A stretch of 22,743 bases of DNA from Chara braunii (GCA_003427395.1 BFEA01000023.1:707722-730464), one strand, 5' to 3'; shown: positions 9,588-18,429, counted from the first letter of the stretch. Numbers and translations are program-made. Notes: generated from the sequence alone by a model not told the origin.

Positions 9588-9970
9588 GAGGGGTAGGGCC
9601 GGAGTGCCGGAGTGCAGGAGTGCGGGAGTGCGAGAGGGGGAGAGGGAGGAGGAGGAGAACGTGCAGCAGGGCCTGTGGTTGAAGAAGACGGGCGGGAGAG
9701 GAGAAAAAATTAGCGCCAGGACAAGGCTATTATTTAGACGGTCGGTGTCGGCGTTTTCGAGATTTACGAGGTGCGGCAGGGTACGGAGTCGAATGGTGTG
9801 CATGTGCGGTGTGTTGTTTTAACATTTTGTAAGAACGAAAGAGAGCGCGGCAGGTACACTCCCAGAGGAGGAGGAGGAGGAGGAGATCGCAGGAACAGAG
9901 GCGTGGTCGGGATATATATATATATATTTTGTTCTTTTCTTTTTTTTTGGTGAAATTCTCAGTGCTAGAC
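9588..9970 (+). promoter_or_regulatory. Putative promoter and 5' leader of the E1 alpha gene
   Basis: Visible features are a short GGAGTGC-type repeat (about 9600-9634), a purine-rich GGAGGA stretch (9862-9885) and an alternating TA tract at 9912-9928. The TA tract could act as a TATA box or may only be a microsatellite; if it is the TATA box, the leader would be only about 15-25 nt. The start site of transcription cannot be fixed from sequence. Confidence 0.35.
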
Positions 9971-10075
9971 ATGGCTATGGCCACGATGCAGGCGCTGCGA
10001 CGGGCCACGTCATCTTTGCTGAGGGGGAGCGCATCGCGGGTTGGCTTTCCTGCATCCACCCGGCTGTTTCATGAG
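9971..10075 (+). CDS. Pyruvate dehydrogenase E1 alpha, exon 1 (mitochondrial presequence)
   Basis: The 35 codons encode MAMATMQALRRATSSL followed by LRGSASRVGFPASTRLFHE. The peptide is rich in Arg, Ser and Ala, has no Asp and its only acidic residue is the last (Glu35), so it can form the amphipathic helix of a mitochondrial matrix-targeting signal. The start is the first ATG of the frame after the TA tract, with G at -3 and G at +4. The exon stops exactly at a codon end before GAG|GTGAAT, a good splice donor, and the CT microsatellite starts 14 nt later. The assignment to E1 alpha comes from exon 2, which joins in the same phase. The protein would be the alpha subunit of the thiamine-diphosphate-dependent E1 of the pyruvate dehydrogenase complex. 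The presequence alone would not identify the gene. Confidence 0.65.
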
Positions 10076-10087
10076 GTGAATTGTTTG

Positions 10088-10088
<1 letters not shown>

Positions 10089-10154
<66 letters not shown>

Positions 10155-10175
10155 CTGTGTGTGTGTGTGTGTGTG
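10089..10175. repeat. (CT)n-(GT)n microsatellite
   Basis: CT dinucleotides run from 10089 to 10150 and pass directly into GT dinucleotides. The tract begins 14 nt inside intron 1. Open frames through it are artefacts. Confidence 0.95.
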
Positions 10176-10332
10176 CGTCTCTCTCTTTTTTCATTCCTGG
10201 ACCGTCGAGAATTGTCCCTCCATAGGCCCGTATGCTCTTCTCGGCCCTTGCCTCTCCCATCTCTCTCTTTTTTTTTCTTTTTCTTTTCTCGTCATCATCT
10301 GTAATGAAGTGGACGGTCATGTGAAATTTTTG

Positions 10333-10450
10333 CACGTGGATGACACATGGGTCTCGAGATCGTCGTTGTAGTACTGTTGTGTGACACGTGTCATACGCCG
10401 ATGACGTAGGATGGACATCCACGTGTCATCCACGTGGCTCAATGACACGT
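10333..10450. promoter_or_regulatory. CACGTG (G-box/ABRE-like) cluster A
   Basis: CACGTG occurs at 10333, 10385, 10420 and 10431; the second lies in the 12-bp palindrome TGACACGTGTCA (10382-10393). A related GACACGTCA is at 10444. In plants, CACGTG and ACGTGTC are binding sites for bZIP and bHLH factors. Function in this intron is inferred only from motif density. Confidence 0.4.
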
Positions 10451-10731
10451 CATGCTTGCCATGATCTCAATATGTTGTGTTGATGCACAGACATCCAATT
10501 CATCCTGTCATGAGTGTCTACGCCATATCTGTTTCGTTAGGGAGATTCATCTCAGCTCATTGACTAGTAATTGTGCAAGCTAAAGGGGCGACTGGTTTCA
10601 CTCAACTTTGTTAGCTGAAGGGGGCGTAATTCTGCCCAATTCCAGCTCTCGTCAATTGGCTCACGTACAGTATTATGTAGTGCAGGCTGCAATTGCGCAG
10701 AGTTACGCCCGTTCAGCTTGCAATTGCGCAG

Positions 10732-10926
10732 AATTACGCCCCTTCAGCTCGCGATTAGGCAGAATTAGGCACCTTCAGCTTGTAAAGTAATCAGTAGAGG
10801 CCCACACAGCTTTGATAATTGGCAGACAGAATTACGGACCTTCAGCTCGCAATTAGGCAGAATTAGGCACCTTCAGCGTGTACAGTAATCAGTAGAGGCC
10901 CACACAGCTTTGATAATTGGCAGACA
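10732..10926. repeat. 98-bp tandem duplication
   Basis: Copies 10732-10829 and 10830-10926 are nearly identical, sharing CTTCAGCTCGC.ATTAGGCAG and AGTAATCAGTAGAGGCCCAC. Shorter related pieces (GCAATTGCGCAGA.TTACGCC) repeat just upstream at 10690-10740. Confidence 0.85.
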
Positions 10927-10934
10927 CTGTGATG

Positions 10935-11650
10935 ACTCTGTAATCTTGTAGTCACGCGATGAGCCTGTATAGTACTGGCTGTGGGATTGCATTTCATGGC
11001 TAAGGGACTGGATAGACGATGGGCTTACATAGTATGGGCCTGTGTAGTCATGGCTATGGGCCTATGCGGTCATGGTGCGCGCTCAGGTAGTTACGTTTTA
11101 TATGACTGTGGACCCTACGTAGTAATTGGACCCACGTAGTGAGATGATCTAATATAGTCAGTCTGTGAGCCTGTATAGTCGTCGCTATGGGATTTCCATA
11201 GTTGTGGCTATGGGATTTCCATAGTCATGGCTATGGGATTTCCATAGTCATCGCTTTGGACTTGCGTAGTTATGGCTATGGGACTATAGAGTTCCATGGC
11301 TATAGAACTCCGTAGACATGGCTATGTGACTGGATAGACTATTTGCCGACACAGACTAGGGACCTGTGTAGTCGTGGCAATGAGACTAGATAGTCACGAC
11401 TGTGCACTCACGTACATACGTATGTTGTTCATTCGTGTTTTTTTTTTTTTTTGTCATTCGTGTGCTCGTGTGGGCCTATGTAGCATTTGCGAATTACTGT
11501 ATGTTATAGTGAGGTGGGCGGTCGGCGTAATCATTACGCCTATAATCTTGCAACAGCTGGAGTTAGCCGAGTCCAGCTATTGCCGAGTAAAGGGCTTGTA
11601 TAGTCATGGTTGTGGGCTCATGCAGTTATGACTATGGGTTCGTATAGCCT
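10935..11650. repeat. Degenerate minisatellite, about 20-25 bp unit
   Basis: Many copies of a unit like TAGTCATGGCTATGGGATTT. The clearest are three consecutive copies around 11180-11250. The array loosens towards both ends and is interrupted near 11410-11590 by a T-run and unrelated sequence. No coding content. Confidence 0.75.
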
Positions 11651-12080
11651 GGACTTAGCCGAGTGGTGGTGTCATGCTATAGAATGGTCCAGCTCTAATC
11701 GGTGAAGCAGCTTTTATATGTAGATATTATGTCTATATATTGTCACAAGAGTGTCAGGACGCAAATGCGAACAAAAAGGGAAAAAAAAAAAGAAAAACAG
11801 GAAAAAATGCATTCACATATATCGATATAAAGAACTGTCCGGTGAACCGTGGGCAGCGGGGGCGTCGTTAAGAGGATTTCCTTCCTCTCTCCCCCTTCTC
11901 ATTCTCTCCCCGTTCTCTATTTACACCCCCCCCCCCCCCTTCCTCCCCCGTGCTGATTGTGAAAATTCTGGTGTTGCGGACTCTTCTCAAGGTGTCTCAT
12001 AGTGCCTGTCGCTCATGACTCTCAGCAGCATTGGCTTGTCCCCCGTCGTCTTTCGCGGCCTCTTTAATGTTATTGCTAGC
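11651..12080. other. No gene seen; poly-C tract
   Basis: Contains A-rich runs (11779-11800) and a C run (about 11926-11938). No gene or element recognised. Confidence 0.4.
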
Positions 12081-12283
12081 TGCCGCCGCCATCACCGCCG
12101 TCGCTGCCATCACATACCATCGCTGCCATCGCTGTTATCGCCACCATCGCTCTCATCATCATCATCATCATCATCATCGCTGTCATCATCATCATCGCTG
12201 TCATTACCCCACCATCGTTGTGATCACCACCATCGCTGTCATCACCGCCATCGCTGTCATCGTCATCACCATTGTTGTTATCG
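12081..12283. repeat. ATC/GCC trinucleotide repeat
   Basis: Imperfect CAT and CGC triplets, with a pure run of ATC near 12150-12178. Open frames here (poly-Ser, poly-His) are by-products of the triplet repeat. Confidence 0.85.
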
Positions 12284-12446
12284 ATTCAAAGGATGGAAGG
12301 ATGGTTTGTTTTGATCTAAACAGATCATCATTGAATGTACGCCCTTGCTGTCATCGTACGGTTATGATCCATCAGCACTGTTTATGATGATGTCCACCGT
12401 CTCTCTCTATGGTGGTCGCACCGCTTGGTGTGGTTGCGCAATGGCT

Positions 12447-12700
12447 AATCCACGTGTCAATCATTGAACGTACGGTCTTGCTGGTGAAGGTAAGGTCAAG
12501 TTTTTCCCGGTAAAAAAAAAAAAAGTGTATCCACGTCAATCCTCGGTCGGGGCACGCTTGGCTCCGCGCTGCGAATCCACGTGTCAATCCCTGAGTCACA
12601 TTTTGCAGTGTAAATCCACGTGTCAGTCCCAGGGTCACGTGTCAAGAAAGAAGTTGAAATCCACGTGTCAATCCTTGGTTGACCTATCGCGACACGTGTC
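12447..12700. promoter_or_regulatory. CACGTG cluster B, embedded in a short tandem repeat
   Basis: CACGTG occurs at 12451, 12578, 12617, 12636, 12662 and 12693. Four copies of AATCCACGTGTCAATC-like units start near 12529, 12574, 12613 and 12658 (spacing 45, 39 and 45 bp; the first has lost GTG), with another at 12447. The last site lies in the palindrome GACACGTGTC (12691-12700). The sites therefore multiplied by tandem duplication. Regulatory function is a motif-based guess. Confidence 0.45.
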
Positions 12701-12998
12701 GATCATTTGGACATATTGCTCATCATGGCTTTGTGGCTTTCTAATTGGATTTTTTTTCCGTTCTAATTGGATTTTTCGTGTTGGTAGTAGTTGTCCTTTC
12801 TGTTTCTTTTTTTGGAGACGACTACCGTTTTCCCGCGAGTAGAACGCACGGTCGTTATCGCTGCATGTCGTTATCGCTGCATGTAGATTGAGAATTTTGA
12901 AAATTGTCCCAAATATAGCTATAGCCCATAATAATCGTGATTTGTAGTCGGGGGACTACGGCAGTTTATGGCTGATGGCATGATTTCGAGACTAAGGG

Positions 12999-13147
12999 AG
13001 GGAGTCCCTTCTAGCAAAGAGACGCCTGAATTTGGACGCAATCGTGGAGAGGTGCAGAAAGAAAATTGAGATTGATCTGGTGCTCTGTATGTCTGCATGA
13101 AACACATCCAGATTCAGGCTCTTAATCCTATCCCTTTGCGGGGAGTG
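12999..13147. mobile_element. Family B MITE, copy 2 (older)
   Basis: CTAGCAAAGAG, GCCTGAATTTGGA, GGAGAGGTGCAG, AAGATTGA-like and CATCCAGATTCAGG occur in the order seen in the reverse complement of 6662-6829. The outer ends are eroded. Immediately downstream (13150-13235) a 42-bp unit with GGGCCTTTGCTTAA is repeated twice. Confidence 0.6.
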
Positions 13148-13450
13148 ATAACGTGGGCCTTTGCTTAATCCTCCCAGGATGCCGGGGGTGAAAATATGGG
13201 CCTTTGCTTAACCCATAAATCGGGGACACCCCTCTGCGGATTTCTGACAGTCTGTCAATCATGAATGACTTTAAGTAATCGGGCTCAGGCAGGCCTCGGG
13301 GAATTTGAAGCTATGGCAGCGCTCAGTTTCCAAGGGCGGGGTCCACGCTCAACCAGCGCGTGGTCCAAGTCGGAGCACTGGGAGGTTCCCTCTTGGAATC
13401 AACCATTGTTCCATCTTGGAATCAGAACCCGAGCACACACACACACACAC

Positions 13451-13488
13451 CTGTCTCTTATACACATCTAGATGTGTATAAGAGACAG
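13451..13488. other. Nextera mate-pair junction adapter (artefact)
   Basis: Positions 13451-13469 read CTGTCTCTTATACACATCT, the 19-bp Tn5 mosaic end, and 13470-13488 are its exact reverse complement. This back-to-back arrangement is the circularisation junction adapter of Nextera mate-pair libraries. It is not genomic sequence. It follows a CA microsatellite (13435-13450). The bases on its two sides may not be neighbours in the genome. Confidence 0.95.
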
Positions 13489-13799
13489 GATAAATGTTCG
13501 TTAAATCGTTAGTTTAATGAAAGCACTTTGAACTTTGATTTCCAAACGTCGGATAACTATTGTGCAGTGTAAACCCGATCCACAGAAATGTCTGCAAACT
13601 TGCTTCAAGTTCTCACATGGGGAGTAAGGAAGGGGAGCGGGGTGGGAAGGGAGGGAGCGAGGGTCAGATTATGCCAACCAATTAACATTTTTTTTTCGGT
13701 GGCTACCGCTAACGAGGAGTCGTCGGAGGAGGTGCTGCAACAATACTGTGGATGAACCCTGGTTGACAAAAGGTGGTGTGGCAGCATATGGTTTTTACA
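13489..13799. other. No gene seen
   Basis: Sequence directly right of the adapter. A purine-rich block (13618-13660) is the only visible structure. Confidence 0.4.
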
Positions 13800-13885
13800 T
13801 CTGACTGGGCCAAGAAAGGAAAAAACTGATATGTTCTACAAAATTGCAATCCAAACATCTTTTGCCTTAAAGTCGTATCCAAATT
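13800..13885 (-). repeat. Dispersed repeat copy (pair of 4498-4580)
   Basis: The reverse complement contains GAATTTGGATACGACTTTAA, CAAAAGATGTTTGGATTGC and TTGTAGAACATAT, matching the order at 4498-4580. The family is unknown. Confidence 0.5.
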
Positions 13886-13977
13886 CATAGCCAACACTGA
13901 GTTAAAAAAACATATTTAAATTCATAACAAAAACCGAGGTAAAAAGTGTAACAACAAAATTAACCTTACTTCAACTA

Positions 13978-14633
13978 TCACCTCTTATTTCATAGCATCA
14001 ATAAACTATCTCGTATATTTTCAGATATTTGTCTTTAGTAGTACCCTCTGTGAGACATTTTGCCTCGCTAAACTTCGATAGTTATGGATCGCTGATTTTA
14101 TTTTTTGTTGCTTCCCTACATATTGATTCTCTCCCCCTTCCCTTTATTTCCTCGTATTTGATAAACTATCTCATATATTCCCTTGCTAAACTTCAATAGT
14201 TATGAATCACTAATTTTGTTTTTTACCACTCCCCTACATGTTGATGCTCTTCCTCTCCCCTTTATTTCCCAGTATTAATGGACTATCTTATATATTGCCC
14301 TGCTAAACTTCAATAGTTATGAATCACCGATTTTGTTTTTTACTGCTCCCCTACACGTTGATGTTTTTCCCCTCCTCTTTATTTCCTAGTATTTATAAAC
14401 TATCTCATATATTGTCCTGCTAAACATCAATAGTTATGACTCGCTTATTTTTTATTTTACTTCTCTCCTACATGTTGATGCTCTTCCCCTTCCCTTTATT
14501 TCCTAGTATTAATAAAATATCTCATACGTATTTATACATTTGTCGTCAGTACCCTTTGTGAGATATTTTGCCCTGCTAAACTTTAATAGTTATGGATCAC
14601 TGATTTTGTTTTTCACTGCTCCCCTACATGTTA
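13978..14633. repeat. Tandem array, about 117 bp unit with 156-bp variants
   Basis: The anchor GCTAAAC(T/A)TC.ATAGTTATG occurs at 14067, 14185, 14302, 14419 and 14575. The first three intervals are 118, 117 and 117 bp and the last is 156 bp. The extra block (ATTTGTC.TCAGTACCCT..GTGAGA) is present in the first and last units and absent from the middle three. No coding content. Confidence 0.85.
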
Positions 14634-14639
14634 ACGCTC

Positions 14640-15687
14640 GTCGCTCGATTGATAGGAGTTGCACCATCTACTTGTAACTCTCTTTCTAGCCTGGCCAACT
14701 CTACTCAGAGCACTAAGTTGGAATGTGTAAAAGATAGAGGGATTTTCCTTTTGATGTGCGTCGTGTACTTCACGTCCTTTGCTTCATGACAGCGTGACGT
14801 GGAAAATCCGACCACTTGCCCCTTAGATTTTTATTTTTATTTTTTGCCTTTTTTTATTGATTCTAGGGGTAACTTTGGCGCAGTCACGAAAACAGTTTGT
14901 AATTGCATTTGAAACTGCGTTTTAGCAGTTTAGTCAGGGTCCGGGTTTCAGTTGCAGTTGAAACTCGGGCTGCCTTTCCGTAGCAGTTCAGTCGGGGTCC
15001 TCGTCTATCCACGAACAGCAGATAAAAAAAAAAAAAAACATCCGTTATGTTGTGATTGCGGTCCGATACAGGATGCTTCAGTACTTGTCTGAAACTCAAT
15101 GAGCGTGGAATCCGCCTTGCCTAGCTGGCAGGGCACTATAGGGACCTCACAACAAAAAACAAAAAAGGAAAACGACATGTTCACTTCCTGGCCAGATACA
15201 TTCGTCAGGTGGATTCAAAGTTCCTCATTTCTTTACTTTTTTATTAACCGAAGTTTTAAGCGCAACCAGTATCTAAGGCAAGCAGTCATCACAAATAGAT
15301 GAGATGAATATGATCATCCACTAGGCAAGCATTGCTTGATTTTGTTTCTATAGGTCCAACAATTTGAAGCCTCCTTTCCTTATTGGATAACAAATGTTTT
15401 CTCGCATGACTTTTGAGATGAAGCCACATTCTACCTCACAAAACGGTTTCCAAATAAACTTTGCATCAACCCTTGTTACCGCCTTCGGTAGTTCTTATGA
15501 AAGCAGCCTCAACCGCCGAACAGAGATAAGTGGGGGAGCGGACCCACCTGAAGATACTTTTAATTACCTCTTATTGAAATATATTTCTTTGAAAGTCCCC
15601 TGCAGTTCTTACGCACCATTTGTATTCCTATGTACCCTTTGGAATGATTTTGTGTCACTCTCTTCATTCTAAGCTTTTAGACTTCCA
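14640..15687. other. No gene seen
   Basis: About 1 kb without a recognisable gene. The longest open frame (15394-15672 plus, 92 codons) has no known motif. A direct repeat of GTTTCAGTTGCAGTTGAAACT-like words is visible near 14905-14970. Confidence 0.4.
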
Positions 15688-15813
15688 TCATGGCATAACA
15701 CGGCGCAGACCGTAAGTGAAGATTCTGTATTGGTTATGATTGCGAATAGGTCATGGCATAACATTGCGCAAGTCGTAAGTGAAGATTGTGTATTGGTTAT
15801 GATTACGAATAAG
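15688..15813. repeat. 63-bp tandem duplication
   Basis: Copies 15688-15750 and 15751-15813 share TCATGGCATAACA, GTAAGTGAAGATT and TGTATTGGTTATGATT with few differences; a third copy begins and breaks off at 15814. Confidence 0.85.
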
Positions 15814-15902
15814 TCATCGGCCAATGCTTTCACCTTTCATATTTTGTTTTGAACTTGCATACATTTAATATTGAGACATGATCTAATATTGCAAACTAGA
15901 GC

Positions 15903-16110
15903 CTTGAACCATTAGTACCTTTGCCATGTGGGAAAATAGCAGGCCTCGGGTGGGTCTCCAACCTTTCGAAGGTTGAAACGAAACGACGGTCGCCGATCAG
16001 ATTTATCAATGGCAGTCATCGTCTGGCCCGACCTCCGAATTTTTAGGAGTTTGTGAGTTTTCTTTATTTTTAATATTTTTTCAATGCTGGCGGAGGTACT
16101 AGTGGTTTAA
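15903..16110. mobile_element. Family A MITE, copy 3
   Basis: The left end CTTGAACCATTAGTACCT (15903) and right end AGGTACTAGTGGTTTAA (ending 16110) are inverted repeats matching the family A core ACCACYAGTAC. The interior differs from copies 1 and 2, though length (about 208 bp) matches copy 1. The right edge has TTAA; the left has TTGA. Confidence 0.55.
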
Positions 16111-16205
16111 GTTGCAACACGAAAAACAAAGGAGTAAGGGGGAAACCCTATCTCAACGATCTCCTGACTACTCTTTTACGAAACTTTGGGTCACAGGATA
16201 AGTAA

Positions 16206-17129
16206 AGAGTTACCACGCTGATTTTTTCTGAATCGTTAGTAAGAGGGGGTCTGGGGGGACTGCAGGAAGCAAGGGTGAGGGCATGTCCATCAGGCAGCAG
16301 GCAGAGGGATGAATCTTTTAAGACAGTGGCAGGAGGAACCCTAGTACAAGAGCTCAGAATAGATCCCAATCAGTGGGGTTGGAAAGTAGGAAGTGAAGTG
16401 GTAATAGACCTCTGCAACCTGAGCCCAGCGCTAGTCATCAGAAGAAGAGCGGGTAGGAGAAAGTTGATGGACAAGTTGATCCCTCGCTGGGAAAAGGCGC
16501 AACCTTGCATACTTGCACCTACGGGAATGCAGCTTACGCGCCTGTGGAAGCAGTTAGCGGACATACCGTCACAAAAGGTAGCATCCCTGCTATGGTTACA
16601 GTCTCACTTGTCAGTCCCAACGGCGAACTGGCTAAGGAAAAGAGGAATGCAAGTAAAAATGGACTGTGACAGATGTGCGTGGCCCATTGAGACAATGCCT
16701 CACATGTGGTGGGACTGCGCCCGCTCGAGGAAGTGGTGGTTATGGTGGTTCATACACTGGGAGAAGATGTCAGGGAGTAAAGGGGAACAGGACGTGGCGT
16801 GGGTCCTACAAGGCTTTCTGAGCCAAGGGGGGAGGGGAGACAAGGGTAGGGGGTATATTGCCCAGGTCAGTCGGGCGGCGATGATGTGGGTCATCTGGCT
16901 GGACAGAAACGGCAGAAGATTTCAAAATCAAGGACTGTCGGAAATGCAGGCAGAGAAACTGTTCAAATCGATGCTGAAAACGAAAATCAGAGTGGATTGG
17001 AGAAAGAGAGTGGTTCAGGGGAGCAAACCGGCAGGTCTGAGGTGGTTCTATGAGACCTGGGCAGCACCAGGAGCTCTGGCAGAGGTAAGAGAAGGGAAGA
17101 TGAAAACGGCTCCTTGGCTTGATAGATAA
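16206..17129 (+). pseudogene. LINE ORF2 C-terminus with zinc-knuckle domain, 5' truncated
   Basis: The frame is open from 16206 to the stop at 17127-17129. No start is expected, because this is the tail of a longer polyprotein whose endonuclease and reverse transcriptase parts are missing. Numbering residues from 16275, the sequence around LLWLQSHLSVPTANWLRKRG is followed by Cys131-x2-Cys134, His143 and Cys148, within ETMPHMWWDCARSRKWW. This is the zinc-binding domain found after reverse transcriptase in plant LINEs. Further on, VIWLDRNGRRF fits the usual W..RN...F motif near the C-terminus. The frame is intact over more than 300 codons, so the insertion looks fairly young compared with the one at 314-1036. 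It sits in sense orientation inside the putative intron 1. Confidence 0.85.
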
Positions 17130-17718
17130 ACCAAGTGGGGAGGAGAGGTAACACAGGGGTCCCAGTAGTAAGGAGGTGGTGGGGTAATGGTAGGTAGGTA
17201 AGGGAGAAGGGGAGATTTAAGTAGGATCACTGGAGTCAGACAAATTGGCTTCGGTTCGTAGGTGACGGGGATAACAGTTAGGCGGGTAATAGTAGGAGTA
17301 GCAGCCTGGGCACTCGGCTGCGATAAAACGGTTCGGTCGCAGTAGACACAGTGGATCTGGGAGTGCTAGTTAACGAGGAACTTGGTTCCATCGACCGAGA
17401 TAGGTGGAGGATTGGCCGGGTTAGGCCAATCGTAGTTAGACCAGGGGTTAGGGTTTATGGTGCAATAGGGGGTTAGTGAGATTAGGTAGGCAGGGAAGAA
17501 ATAGGTTAGGACTGAGGGATTAAGAAGGAATTCATGATAAGTACAAGTTTTATGCACGTGTTCAAGAAGTTGGTACATGATTGGATGAGGATAAGCTAAA
17601 TCGGCTGATGCTGCCGGGATAACTCCGGGTGGAATTGTGAGGTCCCCGGCCTCAGCTCATTGATTGATAAGAATAAATAATTTGTTGTTAAAAAAGAAAA
17701 AAAAAAGAAAAAAGAATT
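17130..17718 (+). mobile_element. LINE 3' untranslated region and A-rich tail
   Basis: A G-rich 3' region follows the stop codon and ends with GAGGTCCCCGGCCTCAGC (17640-17657), AATAAATAAT and an A-rich tail at about 17690-17717. The same end is found reversed at 1-150, which defines the family's 3' terminus. A family C fragment begins right after the tail. Confidence 0.75.
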
Positions 17719-17800
17719 GGGCCTCGCTCCAATACCGTCAACTTTCACAAAAAACGAAAATCATGGCGGTGTATCCTTCCATGTTGTAGAGGAAGATTCA
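17719..17800. mobile_element. Family C MITE, partial
   Basis: It begins GGGCCTCGCTCCAATACCGT and continues with AAAATCATGGCGGTGTATCC.TCCATGTT, as in 19984-20105. After about 17800 the match is lost. Confidence 0.6.
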
Positions 17801-17897
17801 TCGGCCAATTGGCCATAGCGGCGGATGTCGTTGTCCGTTCGTTAATTGCAGCCTTCCACCTCTCGGCACCTCCGCTACCTGTTTCCCGAACAGAGAT

Positions 17898-17962
17898 GGG
17901 GCCTCTCTCCCACACTCTCCAAAGGTGCAAAACGAGACAGCTAGAAAATGAAAACATACGTC

Positions 17963-18010
<48 letters not shown>
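17898..18010. mobile_element. Family C MITE, cut off at a poly-T gap
   Basis: GGGCCTCTCTCCCACACTCTC, GGTGCAAAACGAGA, GCTAGAAAATG and CGCCATTTTT follow the order of the reverse complement of 19984-20105. The element's own short T tract has become 44 T, after which the sequence ends in N and the expected second terminus is missing. Confidence 0.55.
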
Positions 18011-18011
18011 N
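17967..18011. other. 44-T run ending in a single N (assembly weak point)
   Basis: T runs without interruption from 17967 to 18010, then one N at 18011. The true length of the run and what lies at the N are unknown. Confidence 0.9.
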
Positions 18012-18080
18012 CTCTCCTCCTCTTCCTCTTAACAATGTTGTTTTTACTTCTCTCCCTCTTCACCTCTTCAAGGTCTATTT

Positions 18081-18142
18081 CTTTTCTTCTTCTTCTTCTT
18101 CTTCTTCTTCTTCTTCTTCTTCTTGTTCTTGTTCTTGTTCTT
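18081..18142. repeat. (TTC)n microsatellite passing into TTGTTC repeats
   Basis: TTC triplets fill 18084-18124 and pass into TTGTTC units. The poly-Ser and poly-Lys/Arg frames here are artefacts. Confidence 0.9.
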
Positions 18143-18155
18143 CCTCCTTTGAACA

Positions 18156-18283
18156 ACGTCTGTTCTTATAACTCCCTTGACGTCTGTTCTTATAACTCCC
18201 TTCTGTCAAGTAAGTCCTTCCACTCCTATGTATTTAATGCCGGGCATTGCTAAGCTATGTATTTAATGCCGGGCATTGCTAAG
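18156..18283. repeat. Two short tandem duplications
   Basis: A 24-bp unit starting ACGTCTGTTC is duplicated at 18156 and 18180. A 29-bp unit starting CTATGTATTTAATGCC is duplicated exactly at 18226-18254 and 18255-18283. Confidence 0.9.
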
Positions 18284-18429
18284 ATGCCAGGATTATTGTT
18301 ATCCTCCTCTACATCGCGTACGGACTGGGCTGCAGTCTTTGTTTCCTTCTGTCTCCTCTGTTCGGATTCCTTGCTCTTTGTTTCCTCTTTTTTTCTACCC
18401 GGTGTTTTGTTTGCCTTTGTTCTTTACTG

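Noticed and set aside
9912-9928. TA tract as a definite TATA box
   Set aside because: It is only about 45 nt before the start codon and is a simple repeat. Kept only as a possibility within the promoter entry.
10069-10422. Open frames rich in Arg-Glu or Leu-Ser
   Set aside because: Direct translations of the CT/GT microsatellite.
10941-11405. CRISPR-like regularly spaced repeat
   Set aside because: Units are degenerate and directly adjacent without unique spacers, and the context is eukaryotic.
12015-12387. Ser- and His-rich open frames
   Set aside because: Products of the ATC trinucleotide repeat.
15394-15672. 92-codon plus-strand open frame
   Set aside because: No recognisable motif or splice context; the length is expected by chance in a region this size.
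17941-18253. Poly-Phe, poly-Ser and poly-Lys/Arg frames
   Set aside because: They come from the T run, the TTC microsatellite and an N; not genes.
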